Of a stretch of 64,000 bases of DNA, positions 41,543 to 50,157 are shown one piece after another (within the stretch, counting starts at the first letter, position 1; every line of letters starts with the position of its first letter). A program made the position numbers and the translations under genes. Source of the DNA: Haemophilus haemolyticus_L (GTDB taxonomy: Bacteria; Pseudomonadota; Gammaproteobacteria; Enterobacterales; Pasteurellaceae). The stretch spans positions 143,311-207,310 of the forward strand of contig NZ_QQGY01000003.1 of the NCBI RefSeq assembly GCF_003490595.1, written 5' to 3'. The notes beneath the pieces are model-generated. The model had not been told where the DNA came from, searched no databases, and worked only from the letters and a program-made list of their open reading frames with translations.

Positions 41543-43423
41543 ATGTCACAAAATCAAGAAACTCGCGGCTTTCAATCTGAAGTCAAACAACTACTCCAAT
41601 TAATGATTCATTCTTTGTATTCCAACAAAGAAATTTTCTTACGTGAATTAATTTCTAATGCCTCTGATGCGGCAGATAAATTACGCTTTAAAGCGCTTTC
41701 TAACCCTGATTTATATGAAGGCGATGGCGACTTACGTGTGCGTGTTAGCTTTGATGCGGATAAAGGAACGATCACGATTACTGATAACGGCATTGGTATG
41801 ACTCGCGAGCAAGTCATCGATCATTTGGGGACGATTGCAAAATCAGGAACAAAAGAATTTTTAACCGCACTTGGCCAAGACCAAGCAAAAAATAGCCAAC
41901 TTATTGGGCAATTTGGTGTGGGTTTTTATTCAGCTTTTATTGTGGCAGATAAAGTGACTGTAAAAACCAGAGCAGCTGGCGAAGAGGCGGATAAAGCGGT
42001 ACTTTGGGAATCTGCGGGTGAAGGCGAATATTCTGTGGCGGATATTGAGAAAAAATCCCGTGGCACTGATGTGATTTTGCATTTACGCGAAGATGAAAAA
42101 GAATTTTTAAACGAATGGCGTTTGCGTGAAATTATCGGTAAATATTCTGACCATATTGGCTTGCCAGTGGAAATGCTGACGAAAGAATACGATGATGAAG
42201 GCAAAGAGTGCGGTGAGAAATGGGAGAAAATTAATAAATCCGATGCACTTTGGACGCGTTCTAAAAATGATGTGTCTGATGATGAATATAAAGAGTTTTA
42301 TAAACACTTAAGCCATGATTTTGCTGATCCTGTCACTTGGGCACATAACAAAGTGGAAGGTAATCAGGAATATACCAGCCTGCTTTATGTGCCAAGTAAA
42401 GCACCTTGGGATTTATTTAATCGCGAACATAAACATGGCTTAAAACTTTATGTTCAACGTGTATTTATTATGGATGATGCTGAGCAATTTATGCCGAATT
42501 ATCTACGTTTTATGCGTGGTTTAATCGATAGTAATGATTTGCCATTAAATGTATCTCGTGAAATTTTGCAAGATAATAAAATTACTGCGGCATTACGCAA
42601 AGCATTAACTAAGCGTTCATTACAAATGCTAGAAAAATTAGCAAAAGATGATGCAGAAAAATATCTTCAATTTTGGAAAGAGTTTGGTTTAGTCTTGAAA
42701 GAAGGCCCAGCAGAAGATTTTGCTAACAAAGAAACTGTCGCGAAGTTATTGCGTTTTGCTTCGACACATAATGATAGCAGTGAGCAAACTGTCTCTTTAG
42801 AAGATTATCTTTCACGTATGAAAGAGGGGCAAAAAGCTATCTATTACATTACAGCAGATAGTTATGTTGCAGCGAAAAATAGCCCCCACTTGGAATTATT
42901 CAATAAAAAAGGCATTGAGGTTTTATTGCTTTCAGATCGCATTGATGAATGGATGTTAAGTTATTTAACTGAATTCAATGGTAAACAATTACAAAGTATC
43001 ACGAAAGCAGATTTGGATTTAGGCGATTTAGCCGATAAAGAATCTGAAACACAAAAACAACAAGATGAAGCCTTTGGTAGTTTTATTGAGCGTGTGAAAA
43101 ACTTGCTTGGTGAACGCGTGAAAACGGTGCGTTTAACTCACAATTTAACGGATACACCAGCGGTGGTTTCTACGGATAATGATCAAATGACGACCCAAAT
43201 GGCGAAATTGTTTGCAGCCGCAGGGCAACCTGTACCAGAAGTAAAATACACTTTTGAACTTAATCCAGAACACCATTTAGTGAAAAAAGTGGCTGATATT
43301 GCCGATGAAACAGAATTTGCTAATTGGGTGGAATTGTTGCTTGAACAAGCTATGTTAGCAGAGCGAGGATCTTTGGAAAATCCAGCTGTGTTTATTAAAC
43401 GCATAAATAAATTATTAGGCTAA
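41543..43423 (+). CDS. htpG: Chaperone HtpG (bacterial Hsp90)
   Basis: ATP-dependent Hsp90 chaperone. The 626-residue protein has the N-terminal GHKL ATP site (ELISNASDAADKLRF, DNGIGMT, GTIAKSGTKEF, GQFGVGFYSAF), middle-domain catalytic NVSREILQ, and a C-terminal dimerisation domain. An ATG 15 nt upstream is in frame, but the ATG at 41543 has AAGGA 7 nt before it and gives the MSQNQETRGFQSE start found in the family. A heat-shock-like -35 lies upstream. Confidence 0.97.
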   Translation: MSQNQETRGFQSEVKQLLQLMIHSLYSNKEIFLRELISNASDAADKLRFKALSNPDLYEGDGDLRVRVSFDADKGTITITDNGIGMTREQVIDHLGTIAKSGTKEFLTALGQDQAKNSQLIGQFGVGFYSAFIVADKVTVKTRAAGEEADKAVLWESAGEGEYSVADIEKKSRGTDVILHLREDEKEFLNEWRLREIIGKYSDHIGLPVEMLTKEYDDEGKECGEKWEKINKSDALWTRSKNDVSDDEYKEFYKHLSHDFADPVTWAHNKVEGNQEYTSLLYVPSKAPWDLFNREHKHGLKLYVQRVFIMDDAEQFMPNYLRFMRGLIDSNDLPLNVSREILQDNKITAALRKALTKRSLQMLEKLAKDDAEKYLQFWKEFGLVLKEGPAEDFANKETVAKLLRFASTHNDSSEQTVSLEDYLSRMKEGQKAIYYITADSYVAAKNSPHLELFNKKGIEVLLLSDRIDEWMLSYLTEFNGKQLQSITKADLDLGDLADKESETQKQQDEAFGSFIERVKNLLGERVKTVRLTHNLTDTPAVVSTDNDQMTTQMAKLFAAAGQPVPEVKYTFELNPEHHLVKKVADIADETEFANWVELLLEQAMLAERGSLENPAVFIKRINKLLG

Positions 43424-43432
43424 CTAAAAATA

Positions 43433-43463
43433 AATAAGCCCGATTAAATCGGGCTTATTTATT
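43433..43463. terminator. Terminator shared by htpG and the toxin gene
   Basis: AATAAGCCCGAT / ATCGGGCTTATT perfect 12-bp stem with T-rich ends on both strands; it overlaps the stop of the convergent toxin gene. Confidence 0.9.
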
Positions 43464-43811
43464 GGGATAGTATTTAGGATAATCCTCAATCCATTTTTTC
43501 ATTGTTTTTTGTTGCTTGAGCGTATTCGCAAAATTAAATGTTTTTCGTTTATTATTAAATTTAGCACCTAAAATAATGACTTTTCTTTCGTCTTCGGCCA
43601 CTTCATATAAAAAATAGATATTATTTATTGTAATGTATTTATAGCCTGTTTTTCCCCAGAACGGTCTAAGTTGCGGGATATTTGTTAAAATCATTTTTAG
43701 TTTATCAAGATCATCTTGAGTTAGATAAGTCACGATAAATTGTTTTAGAAGATTTTTTTCAAGATAATCCCCAGATGTTTCAGCAATATAAACATCGTAT
43801 GTCGGCAGCAT
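43455..43811 (-). CDS. RelE/YafO-like toxin candidate
   Basis: The 118-residue basic protein has the RelE/ParE-superfamily pattern: helix-rich start (LTQDDLDKLKMILTNIP), then GKTGYKYITINNIYFLYEVAEDERKVIILGAKFNNKR with the Y-x-Y/L-Y-E-V strand and a lysine/arginine C-terminal helix. The N-terminal and C-terminal halves also recall E. coli YafO. An mRNA-interferase role is inferred. The TTG at 43817 is open in frame, but the ATG at 43811 has AGGG upstream. It is the second gene of a pair, 8 nt after the 55-residue upstream gene. Confidence 0.6.
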   Translation of the reverse strand: MLPTYDVYIAETSGDYLEKNLLKQFIVTYLTQDDLDKLKMILTNIPQLRPFWGKTGYKYITINNIYFLYEVAEDERKVIILGAKFNNKRKTFNFANTLKQQKTMKKWIEDYPKYYPNK

Positions 43812-43819
43812 AATCAACC

Positions 43820-43987
43820 CTATTTTTTAAAATCGAATGGCTCAATTTTATGATTTAAAATAGCTTGCCAAGCTTCCGAACTTGCTTTTGCAGCTAATTG
43901 TCGTTCTTCCAAACTAAAAGCGTATTCTTCCTTGTCTTTTTTTTGCGTTTTGAGTAAATCAGAAATTTGTTCAAAAGTGAGTTCCAT
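43820..43987 (-). CDS. Small antitoxin candidate (55 residues)
   Basis: Short acidic/helical protein beginning MELTFEQISDLLKTQKKDKEE, with LEERQLAAKASSEAWQAI in the middle and ending PFDFKK. It has an excellent ribosome site (AAGGAGT, 7 nt before the ATG) and is followed by the toxin-like gene after 8 nt. No helix-turn-helix, ribbon-helix-helix or Phd/YefM motif is recognised, so the family is unknown. A perfect 7-1-7 palindrome upstream (44006-44020) could be its operator. Antitoxin role is inferred from position and size. Confidence 0.6.
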   Translation of the reverse strand: MELTFEQISDLLKTQKKDKEEYAFSLEERQLAAKASSEAWQAILNHKIEPFDFKK

Positions 43988-44005
43988 TTGAGACTCCTTA
44001 CTGTG

Positions 44006-44020
44006 AATATTGACAATATT
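44006..44020. promoter_or_regulatory. Operator candidate of the toxin-antitoxin pair
   Basis: AATATTG-A-CAATATT, a perfect 7-1-7 palindrome 19 nt upstream of the antitoxin ATG, overlapping a CATAAT-like -10 on the minus strand. Toxin-antitoxin operons are usually autorepressed through such sites. Confidence 0.5.
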
Positions 44021-44081
44021 ATGCCTGACTAAGTGACTTTTTTCATCTGTTTTTTCATCGAATTATTGCTCGTTTTTCAGG

Positions 44082-44087
44082 TATAAT
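44082..44087 (+). promoter_or_regulatory. -10 element upstream of the ArsC-like gene
   Basis: Perfect TATAAT 34 nt before the start codon. The -35 is weak. Confidence 0.45.
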
Positions 44088-44121
44088 GCATTAATTAAAT
44101 GGCGAGAAAAGAGAGAAAAAT

Positions 44122-44466
44122 ATGATTACAGTTTACGGCATTAAAAATTGCGATACGGTGAAGAAAGCGTTGAAATGGCTGGCGGATCACAATATTGAAC
44201 ACAAACTTCACGACTACCGTGTTGATGGTTTAGATTTGAATTTTTTAACTCAGGCAGAAACTCAATTTGGCTGGGATGTATTGGTGAATAAACGTAGTAC
44301 AACTTGGCGTAATTTGGATGAACAAATTAGAAATTCTCTTGATAAAGAGACCGCACTTTCCGTGTTGGCTGAGAATCCAACCTTAATTAAACGCCCAATT
44401 ATTTTACAAGATGGGAAGGCTCTAATTGGTTTTAATGAGAAGGAATATCAGGCTGCTTTTGTCTAG
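44122..44466 (+). CDS. ArsC/Spx-like reductase (YffB family)
   Basis: The 114-residue thioredoxin-fold protein has a single N-terminal active cysteine (YGIKNCDTVKKALKWL, C10) and the ArsC-like RSTTWRNLDEQ and LIKRPIIL segments. It resembles E. coli YffB, which has a glutathione-dependent thiol reductase-like fold, rather than true arsenate reductases. The substrate is unknown. It is followed 27 nt later by dapE; in enterobacteria yffB and dapE are also neighbours, supporting the call. Confidence 0.85.
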   Translation: MITVYGIKNCDTVKKALKWLADHNIEHKLHDYRVDGLDLNFLTQAETQFGWDVLVNKRSTTWRNLDEQIRNSLDKETALSVLAENPTLIKRPIILQDGKALIGFNEKEYQAAFV

Positions 44467-44493
44467 AGTGCGGTTATTTTTTTAGGAGTTTTT

Positions 44494-45627
44494 ATGAGAG
44501 AAAAAGTGGTTTTGTTGGCGCAAGATTTAATTCGTCGCCCATCTATTAGCCCGAATGACGAAGGCTGTCAGCAAATTATTGCCGAACGTTTAGAAAAGTT
44601 AGGTTTTCAAATTGAATGGATGCCTTTTAATGATACGCTGAATTTGTGGGCAAAACACGGAACGGGTGAGCCAGTTATTGCTTTTGCAGGTCATACGGAT
44701 GTTGTACCTACTGGTGATGAAAATCAATGGTTGTATTCTCCGTTTTCTGCTGAGATTATTGATGGCATGCTTTATGGCCGTGGTGCGGCGGATATGAAAG
44801 GATCCCTTGCCGCAATGATTATGGCGGCAGAAGAATATGTAAAAGCAAATCCTAATCATAAAGGCACAATTGCATTATTGATTACCTCTGATGAAGAGGC
44901 CGCCGCAAAAGATGGTACCGTGCGTGTGGTTGAGACTTTAATGGCGCGTAATGAAAAAATTACTTATTGTATGGTTGGCGAGCCATCGAGTGCTAAAAAC
45001 TTAGGCGATGTTGTCAAAAATGGTCGTAGAGGCTCAATTACAGGAAACCTTTATATTCAGGGGATTCAAGGACACGTGGCATATCCGCATTTAGCTGAAA
45101 ATCCAATCCATAAAGCCGCCCCATTCTTGCAAGGATTGACGACCTATCAATGGGATGAAGGTAATGAGTTTTTCCCTCCAACAAGCCTACAAATTGCTAA
45201 TATTCACGCAGGTACGGGAAGTAATAATGTGATTCCAGGCGAGTTATATATTCAGTTCAATTTGCGTTATTGCACAGAAGTAACGGATGAAATCATCAAG
45301 CAAAAAGTGGCTGAAATGCTAGAAAAACATAATTTGAAATATCGTATTGAATGGAATTTATCAGGTAAGCCTTTTTTAACGAAACCGGGTAAATTATTAG
45401 ATTTGATAACCTCCGCTATTGAGGAAACCACAGGCATAACGCCAAAGCCTGAAACAGGTGGTGGCACGTCAGACGGTCGTTTTATTGCATTGATGGGTGC
45501 AGAAGTAGTGGAATTTGGTCCGCTTAACGCAACAATTCATAAGGTAAATGAATGTGTCAGTGTAGAAGATCTTGGCAAGTGCGGTGAGATTTATCACAAA
45601 ATGTTAGTGAATTTATTGGATAGCTAA
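44494..45627 (+). CDS. dapE: Succinyl-diaminopimelate desuccinylase
   Basis: Zinc enzyme of lysine and peptidoglycan precursor synthesis: hydrolyses N-succinyl-LL-diaminopimelate. The 377-residue protein has AFAGHTDVVPTGD with a zinc histidine and aspartate, RGAADMKGSLAAMI with the bridging aspartate, TSDEEAAAKDGT with the catalytic glutamate, and the C-terminal FGPLNATIHKVNE with a zinc histidine. It matches the well-studied H. influenzae enzyme in length. Ribosome site AGGAG. The downstream peptidase gene starts 1 nt after its stop. Confidence 0.97.
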   Translation: MREKVVLLAQDLIRRPSISPNDEGCQQIIAERLEKLGFQIEWMPFNDTLNLWAKHGTGEPVIAFAGHTDVVPTGDENQWLYSPFSAEIIDGMLYGRGAADMKGSLAAMIMAAEEYVKANPNHKGTIALLITSDEEAAAKDGTVRVVETLMARNEKITYCMVGEPSSAKNLGDVVKNGRRGSITGNLYIQGIQGHVAYPHLAENPIHKAAPFLQGLTTYQWDEGNEFFPPTSLQIANIHAGTGSNNVIPGELYIQFNLRYCTEVTDEIIKQKVAEMLEKHNLKYRIEWNLSGKPFLTKPGKLLDLITSAIEETTGITPKPETGGGTSDGRFIALMGAEVVEFGPLNATIHKVNECVSVEDLGKCGEIYHKMLVNLLDS

Positions 45628-45628
45628 A

Positions 45629-46309
45629 ATGAAATTAACGCCAGAAATGCTTACAGGAAAGTCCCGTGAGCATTTAGTCAATTTACCCGCAATTCATTCC
45701 TCAAATCATTTTTTGCAAATGCAAGCAGTGAACGCATTTCAAGGGTTGCAACAAAGTGCAGAAAAAAATGGCTTTAATTTACAGCCAGCGAGTAGTTTTC
45801 GTGATTTTGAACGCCAACAGCTTATTTGGAACAGCAAATTTAAGGGCGAGAGAAAAGTCCATGATGACGAAGGAAAAGCATTAGAGTTGAGCCAATTAGA
45901 TGACTGGCAAAAATGTCAGGCGATCTTACGTTGGTCTGCATTGCCAGGGGCGAGCCGTCATCATTGGGGAACGGAAGTGGATATTTTCGATCCTGATCTT
46001 TTGCCACAAGGTCAATCTTTACAACTGGAGCCTTGGGAATATGAAAAAGGCGGCTATTTCTTTGAATTGAGTGAATTTCTTACTGAAAATTTACCGCACT
46101 TTGATTTTTCTTTGCCTTTTATAAATATGCAGTCCAATAAGAAAGTAGGGCGGGAGCCTTGGCATATCAGTTATTTGCCGTTAGCTGAATTGGCAAGCCA
46201 GCAATTTTCTCCAGACATTTTACAACAGGCATGGAAAGGGGAAAATATTTTAGGCGCAGACTGTTTAATATCAAATCTTGAACAAATTTTTTCTGAATAT
46301 ATTGTTTAA
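45629..46309 (+). CDS. M15B family D,D-carboxypeptidase-like protein
   Basis: The 226-residue protein has the VanY/M15B zinc pattern: SRHHWGTEVDIFD (S-x-H-x3-G-x-x-x-D) and EPWHISYL (E-x-W-H). It lacks an obvious signal peptide, so either export is by an unusual route or it acts on cytoplasmic peptides. The link to dapE (1 nt between stop and start) ties it to diaminopimelate or peptidoglycan metabolism. A role in trimming peptidoglycan peptides is inferred. Confidence 0.8.
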   Translation: MKLTPEMLTGKSREHLVNLPAIHSSNHFLQMQAVNAFQGLQQSAEKNGFNLQPASSFRDFERQQLIWNSKFKGERKVHDDEGKALELSQLDDWQKCQAILRWSALPGASRHHWGTEVDIFDPDLLPQGQSLQLEPWEYEKGGYFFELSEFLTENLPHFDFSLPFINMQSNKKVGREPWHISYLPLAELASQQFSPDILQQAWKGENILGADCLISNLEQIFSEYIV

Positions 46310-46310
46310 A

Positions 46311-46343
46311 AATAAAGCCTTATCGTGAAGATAAGGCTTTATT
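46311..46343. terminator. Terminator between the M15B gene and hitC
   Basis: AATAAAGCCTTATC / GATAAGGCTTTATT 14-bp perfect stem with a TTCA-type loop, usable in both directions. Confidence 0.9.
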
Positions 46344-46344
46344 C

Positions 46345-47400
46345 TTAGGTGTAAAAAAGCCCTTTTCCATGCAAATAAATTGGCAGCTCATCGCCAATAG
46401 ATAAATCGGGGGAAATGATGTTCTCAATCCATATTGCGTAGCCATTAATTTCAATTTGAATAGTGGTAATTTTCCCCTTAAATTCGATTTGTTTTACTTG
46501 CCCTTTGAAAAGTGAGGTTGGATTTTCCGATGTTTTAAACAGGCTAAATTGTTCTGGGCGAAGTAAAATCTTACCTTGTTTCAGCGAGATTGATTTGTTT
46601 TTTACAGGAATATTACCTAATTGGCATTGAACTGTGTTTTCATCAATCAGATTCGCCGATAGCACGATGTTGTCACCAATAAAACTTGCGGTTTCAATAT
46701 GATTAGGCGACCAATAAAGTGTACGAGGCGTGTCGATTTGTAAAATTTTTCCTTGTTGGATAACAGCGATTTTATCCGCATAACGTAATGCTTCATCACG
46801 ATCATGGGTGACGAAAATCGCTGATGCACCACTTTGACGCAGCGCTTTTAGCATATCATGACGAATTTGCTGGCGTAGATGTTCATCTAAGGCACTAAAA
46901 GGTTCGTCTAATAAAATCAGTTCTGGATTCGGTGCTAGTGCTCGAGCTAGCGCCACACGTTGTTGTTGTCCGCCTGATAGTTGATGAGGAAAACGTTCTG
47001 CCAATTCACTAATTCCAGTGAGTTGCATTGCCTGCTCAATCCGCATTTTCTCTTCATCCGTTTTCCCTTTTCCATTCCCTAATCCATAAGCAATGTTGCG
47101 ATAGACATTTAAGTGAGGGAACAGAACGCCTTCTTGTACCACATAACCTAGATGGCGCTGTTGCGTTGGCACATTAGAATTCTCGCCAAAAATTAACCGC
47201 TCTTTTAGCCAAATTTCACCCGTATTGGGTTGTTCAAATCCTGCGATCGCTCGTAATAACGTTGTTTTCCCACAACCAGAAGCACCAAGCAAAAAGAGGA
47301 TTTCACCTCGTTGCAGGGTAAAGGAAATATCGTGTAGAACTTGTTGTTCATTAAAAAATTTATTGAGATTTCTAATGGATAATAACGGATTATTTATCAT
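46345..47400 (-). CDS. hitC: Ferric iron ABC transporter ATPase HitC
   Basis: ATPase of the periplasmic-binding-protein-dependent ferric iron importer HitABC (FbpABC). The 351-residue protein has Walker A LGASGCGKTT, signature LSGGQQQRVA, Walker B LILLDEPFSALDE, then a C-terminal TOBE-like regulatory domain. The ATG at 47400 lies 1 nt after the hitB stop; an in-frame ATG 15 nt upstream inside hitB is an alternative. It is last in the Fur-box-led hitABC operon. Confidence 0.93.
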   Translation of the reverse strand: MINNPLLSIRNLNKFFNEQQVLHDISFTLQRGEILFLLGASGCGKTTLLRAIAGFEQPNTGEIWLKERLIFGENSNVPTQQRHLGYVVQEGVLFPHLNVYRNIAYGLGNGKGKTDEEKMRIEQAMQLTGISELAERFPHQLSGGQQQRVALARALAPNPELILLDEPFSALDEHLRQQIRHDMLKALRQSGASAIFVTHDRDEALRYADKIAVIQQGKILQIDTPRTLYWSPNHIETASFIGDNIVLSANLIDENTVQCQLGNIPVKNKSISLKQGKILLRPEQFSLFKTSENPTSLFKGQVKQIEFKGKITTIQIEINGYAIWIENIISPDLSIGDELPIYLHGKGLFYT

Positions 47401-47401
47401 T

Positions 47402-48922
47402 TTATTTAAATGCACATTTTTTCAATAAAAACACAGGAATCCCTGAAAAGAGAACGAGCATGAGTGCATAAGGCGTTGCTGCAGCGTATTGCGCATCACT
47501 GGTATATTCCCAAACGGCAATCGAAAGGGTTTTGATGTCGTTTGGCGTGAGCAAAAGTGTTGCAGTAAGCTCTTTCATTAAATTCAAAAATACTAGAGAG
47601 AATGCCGCCGCAATACCTGGTAGCATTGCAGGTAATGTTAAAGTTCGGAAAATATAGAATGGGCTTCGTCCTAGGCTTTGTCCTACTTTCTCAATATTAT
47701 CAGAAAGTTGCTCAAGTGAGGCTCTAAGTGTGGTTTGTGCCATTGGTAAATAGAGCATAAAGTAAGCTACGATGATAATTAAAAAGGTTTGATATAAGCT
47801 GTTGGCATAGTTGATCGTAAAGTAGATCAGCGATAATGCGATAACTAAGCCTGGTACAGCGTGTAATAGGTAAGGTAAGCGATCGATCCAAATGGTTAAT
47901 TTGCTACGATAGCGTACAGCTGCCCAAACCAATGGCAAAGCACAAACTACGGTAAGCAATGCGCCTAGTCCTGAAATGATAAATGAATTACTGAATGCCG
48001 ATAAAAATTCTGAAAAATCACCCGCACTTTCGAGTGAAGTTCCCACAATAAGCCAGTAAATTAACATAATCACAGGCACGCCAATGCTTAAGATGAATAT
48101 GCTAGAGAAAAATCCGACGGTTAAACATTGTTTGCCAAAAGAAAGTGTTTTTACTGGATAAGGACGAGTGACACCTTTGCCACTGTTGTAAAGTGTTTGT
48201 TTACCACGGAAGAATGTTTCTCCCAACACAATAATGCTACAAATTGCCATTAATACAGCGGAAAGTAGTGCTGCGGTGCTGTTATTAAAAGACATTTCAT
48301 ATTCTTGGAAAATCGCAGTGGTGAATGTTTGGTAATTTAAAATTGAAACTGCACCGAAATCCACCAGCATATGTAATGCTATCAGTAATAAACTACTACC
48401 GATTGCCGGTTTTAATTGTGGGAAAATAGCGTGCCAAAAGGTGTAAGTTTGGCTTTTTCCTAATGAAAGGCTTACTTCTTCAAGGGAGCGATCTAGTCGT
48501 TTAAGTGTGGCTGAAATAGGCAAGTAAGCGAGTGGGAAAGAGCTTAATGTCATGATGCCAATTGTTCCCCAAAAACCTTCTACTCGAAAGGTGAGGCTAA
48601 TCCAAGTAAAACAGCTCACAAAGGCTGGGATACAAAGTGGTAAGCTCATCGCCACTTCAAAAAATGATTTGCCGAAAAAACGATATCGTTCAAGTAAAAA
48701 TGCACAAAGCGTACCGAGAAAAATTGATCCAATGGTTACACAGACCATGAGAAGCATTGTGTTGCTCAGTAATTCCGCCATTCTTGGGCGAATAAGAAGC
48801 TCAAAGCTACGATCTAATCCGACTTCAATCGCACGGAAAAGAATATATAGAAATGGTAATAAGAGCGGTAAACCAATAAGTAAAATAATGATGGTGAGCC
48901 AAAGTGGGGGAGTTCGGGTCAA
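47402..48922 (-). CDS. hitB: Ferric iron ABC transporter permease HitB
   Basis: Fused two-domain permease (506 residues, about 12 spans) for ferric iron released by HitA. Two EAA loops are seen: SLEEVSLSLGKSQTYTFWHAIFPQLKPA near residue 150 and NIEKVGQSLGRSPFYIFRTLTLPAMLPGI near residue 410. A GTG at 48958 is open in frame, but the TTG at 48922 (start MTRTPPLWLT) has AAAGGAT just upstream and gives the expected length. It is co-transcribed with hitA and hitC. Confidence 0.92.
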   Translation of the reverse strand: MTRTPPLWLTIIILLIGLPLLLPFLYILFRAIEVGLDRSFELLIRPRMAELLSNTMLLMVCVTIGSIFLGTLCAFLLERYRFFGKSFFEVAMSLPLCIPAFVSCFTWISLTFRVEGFWGTIGIMTLSSFPLAYLPISATLKRLDRSLEEVSLSLGKSQTYTFWHAIFPQLKPAIGSSLLLIALHMLVDFGAVSILNYQTFTTAIFQEYEMSFNNSTAALLSAVLMAICSIIVLGETFFRGKQTLYNSGKGVTRPYPVKTLSFGKQCLTVGFFSSIFILSIGVPVIMLIYWLIVGTSLESAGDFSEFLSAFSNSFIISGLGALLTVVCALPLVWAAVRYRSKLTIWIDRLPYLLHAVPGLVIALSLIYFTINYANSLYQTFLIIIVAYFMLYLPMAQTTLRASLEQLSDNIEKVGQSLGRSPFYIFRTLTLPAMLPGIAAAFSLVFLNLMKELTATLLLTPNDIKTLSIAVWEYTSDAQYAAATPYALMLVLFSGIPVFLLKKCAFK

Positions 48923-48992
48923 AAGATAATCCTTTATATGTGGCAACTGTATCTCCACTTTGGGTGAAAATACAGTTGCGACGTTAGCGGGC

Positions 48993-49991
48993 TTATTTTA
49001 AACCAGCTTCTTCAATTAATTTATTTGCTTGTTCTTTGTCTTGAGCAGTAGTTGCTGAAACTACTGGCGCTTGCAATTTAGCATAAGGTTCCATATTGAA
49101 TGGAGAAGTCACATCTGTACGTAATGGATATTCTGCACGTACAGCAACTAAGGCTTCTTGACCTTTTTTGCTTGCTAAGAAGTCCACGAATTTTTTCGCT
49201 TCTTCTTTATTTTTAGATGATTTTAAGATTGCAGCACCTGAGTAAGTGACTAACGCACCAGGGTCTTTATGACGAATAAAGTACAAGCGAGTTTTTAAGT
49301 TTTCTGCGCCTTTTTCTTTTGCTAATGCATACCAGTAGTAGTTATTAATTAAGGCTGCAGGCACTTCGCCATTTTCAACAGCTTGCAATGCAACACTGTT
49401 TTTTGCGTAAAGTTTACCATTTTCTTTTAAGCCTTTTAACCAATTAAGCGCAACTTTCTCGCCTTTTAGTTTAACAATAGCTACAACTTGTTCTAAGAAT
49501 GCACCAGAGGTTGGTACATAACCGATTTTATCTTTCCATTTTGGTGTCGCGTAATCAAGCACTGATTTTTCCATATCTTTTTCAGATAATTTAGTGTGAT
49601 CATAAACCACAACACGAGAACGACCACTTAATGCGATCCAATCCTTTTTAGGCGCCACTGGTACACCTTGGTGAGAGGTTTGTTTGATCGTATTGGCTGA
49701 AAGTGGCTCTAATAAACCCGCTTCAGAAAGTGCGGCAAATGGAGATGTTTGTTCTGAATAGAATACATCGGCGGGGCTTTTATCGCCTTCTTCTTTAAGT
49801 TGACCAGCTAACTGTTCACTTTTAGCACTATTTAAAGTGACTTTAATGCCAGTTTCCTGCGTAAATGCATCAGCTACGGCTTTTGCAGCTTCTTTATGTT
49901 GGCCGTTGTAAACGGTAATATCGGCAAAGCTACTTGCTGAGAATGTAAGCGCGGCAGCGAGAGTCGCAATTTTGAAAGATTTGAATGTCAT
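48993..49991 (-). CDS. hitA: Ferric iron-binding periplasmic protein HitA
   Basis: The 332-residue transferrin-like single-lobe binding protein shuttles Fe3+ from the outer-membrane transferrin receptor to HitB. It has a signal peptide (MTFKSFKIATLAAALTFSASSFA, cut after ~23), DITVYNGQHKEAA with the iron-ligand histidine, and the dityrosine ligands in INNYYWYALAK. AAGGAG precedes the ATG. A promoter whose -35 is covered by a Fur-box palindrome lies upstream, consistent with iron repression. Confidence 0.96.
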   Translation of the reverse strand: MTFKSFKIATLAAALTFSASSFADITVYNGQHKEAAKAVADAFTQETGIKVTLNSAKSEQLAGQLKEEGDKSPADVFYSEQTSPFAALSEAGLLEPLSANTIKQTSHQGVPVAPKKDWIALSGRSRVVVYDHTKLSEKDMEKSVLDYATPKWKDKIGYVPTSGAFLEQVVAIVKLKGEKVALNWLKGLKENGKLYAKNSVALQAVENGEVPAALINNYYWYALAKEKGAENLKTRLYFIRHKDPGALVTYSGAAILKSSKNKEEAKKFVDFLASKKGQEALVAVRAEYPLRTDVTSPFNMEPYAKLQAPVVSATTAQDKEQANKLIEEAGLK

Positions 49992-50046
49992 TGAAAACTC
50001 CTTGTTTTGTGAGAATGAATGTTTTAATTAAGTCTGAATGACCCTT

Positions 50047-50075
50047 ATTTTATTTCCAAATCTATTCAAATGCAA
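50047..50075 (-). promoter_or_regulatory. hitA promoter
   Basis: On the minus strand TTGCAT (50075-50070), exact 17-nt spacer, TAAAAT (50052-50047). The -35 is inside the Fur box. Confidence 0.65.
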
Positions 50076-50085
50076 ATAATTCTCA
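50071..50085. promoter_or_regulatory. Fur box of hitABC
   Basis: The minus strand reads TGAGAATTATTTGCA, matching the Fur 7-1-7 model at 11 of 14 positions and sharing TGAGAATTATT with the box at 3800-3814. It overlaps the -35, so repression by Fe-Fur would block RNA polymerase. Confidence 0.7.
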
Positions 50086-50101
50086 ATTTTTATTTATAGC
50101 A

Positions 50102-50130
50102 AAACAAAAGGAGAGCGGTTAGCTCTCCTT
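50102..50130 (-). terminator. Terminator of the methyltransferase gene
   Basis: Minus strand GGAGAGC-TAACC-GCTCTCC followed by TTTTGTTTT, about 27 nt after the stop. Confidence 0.9.
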
Positions 50131-50157
50131 CAATATATTGATTGCTTTGAATTTTGC

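Noticed and set aside
43455..43817. HigB or VapC identity for the toxin
   Set aside because: No PIN-domain acidic residues (VapC), and the companion lacks the HTH antitoxin expected for HigBA.
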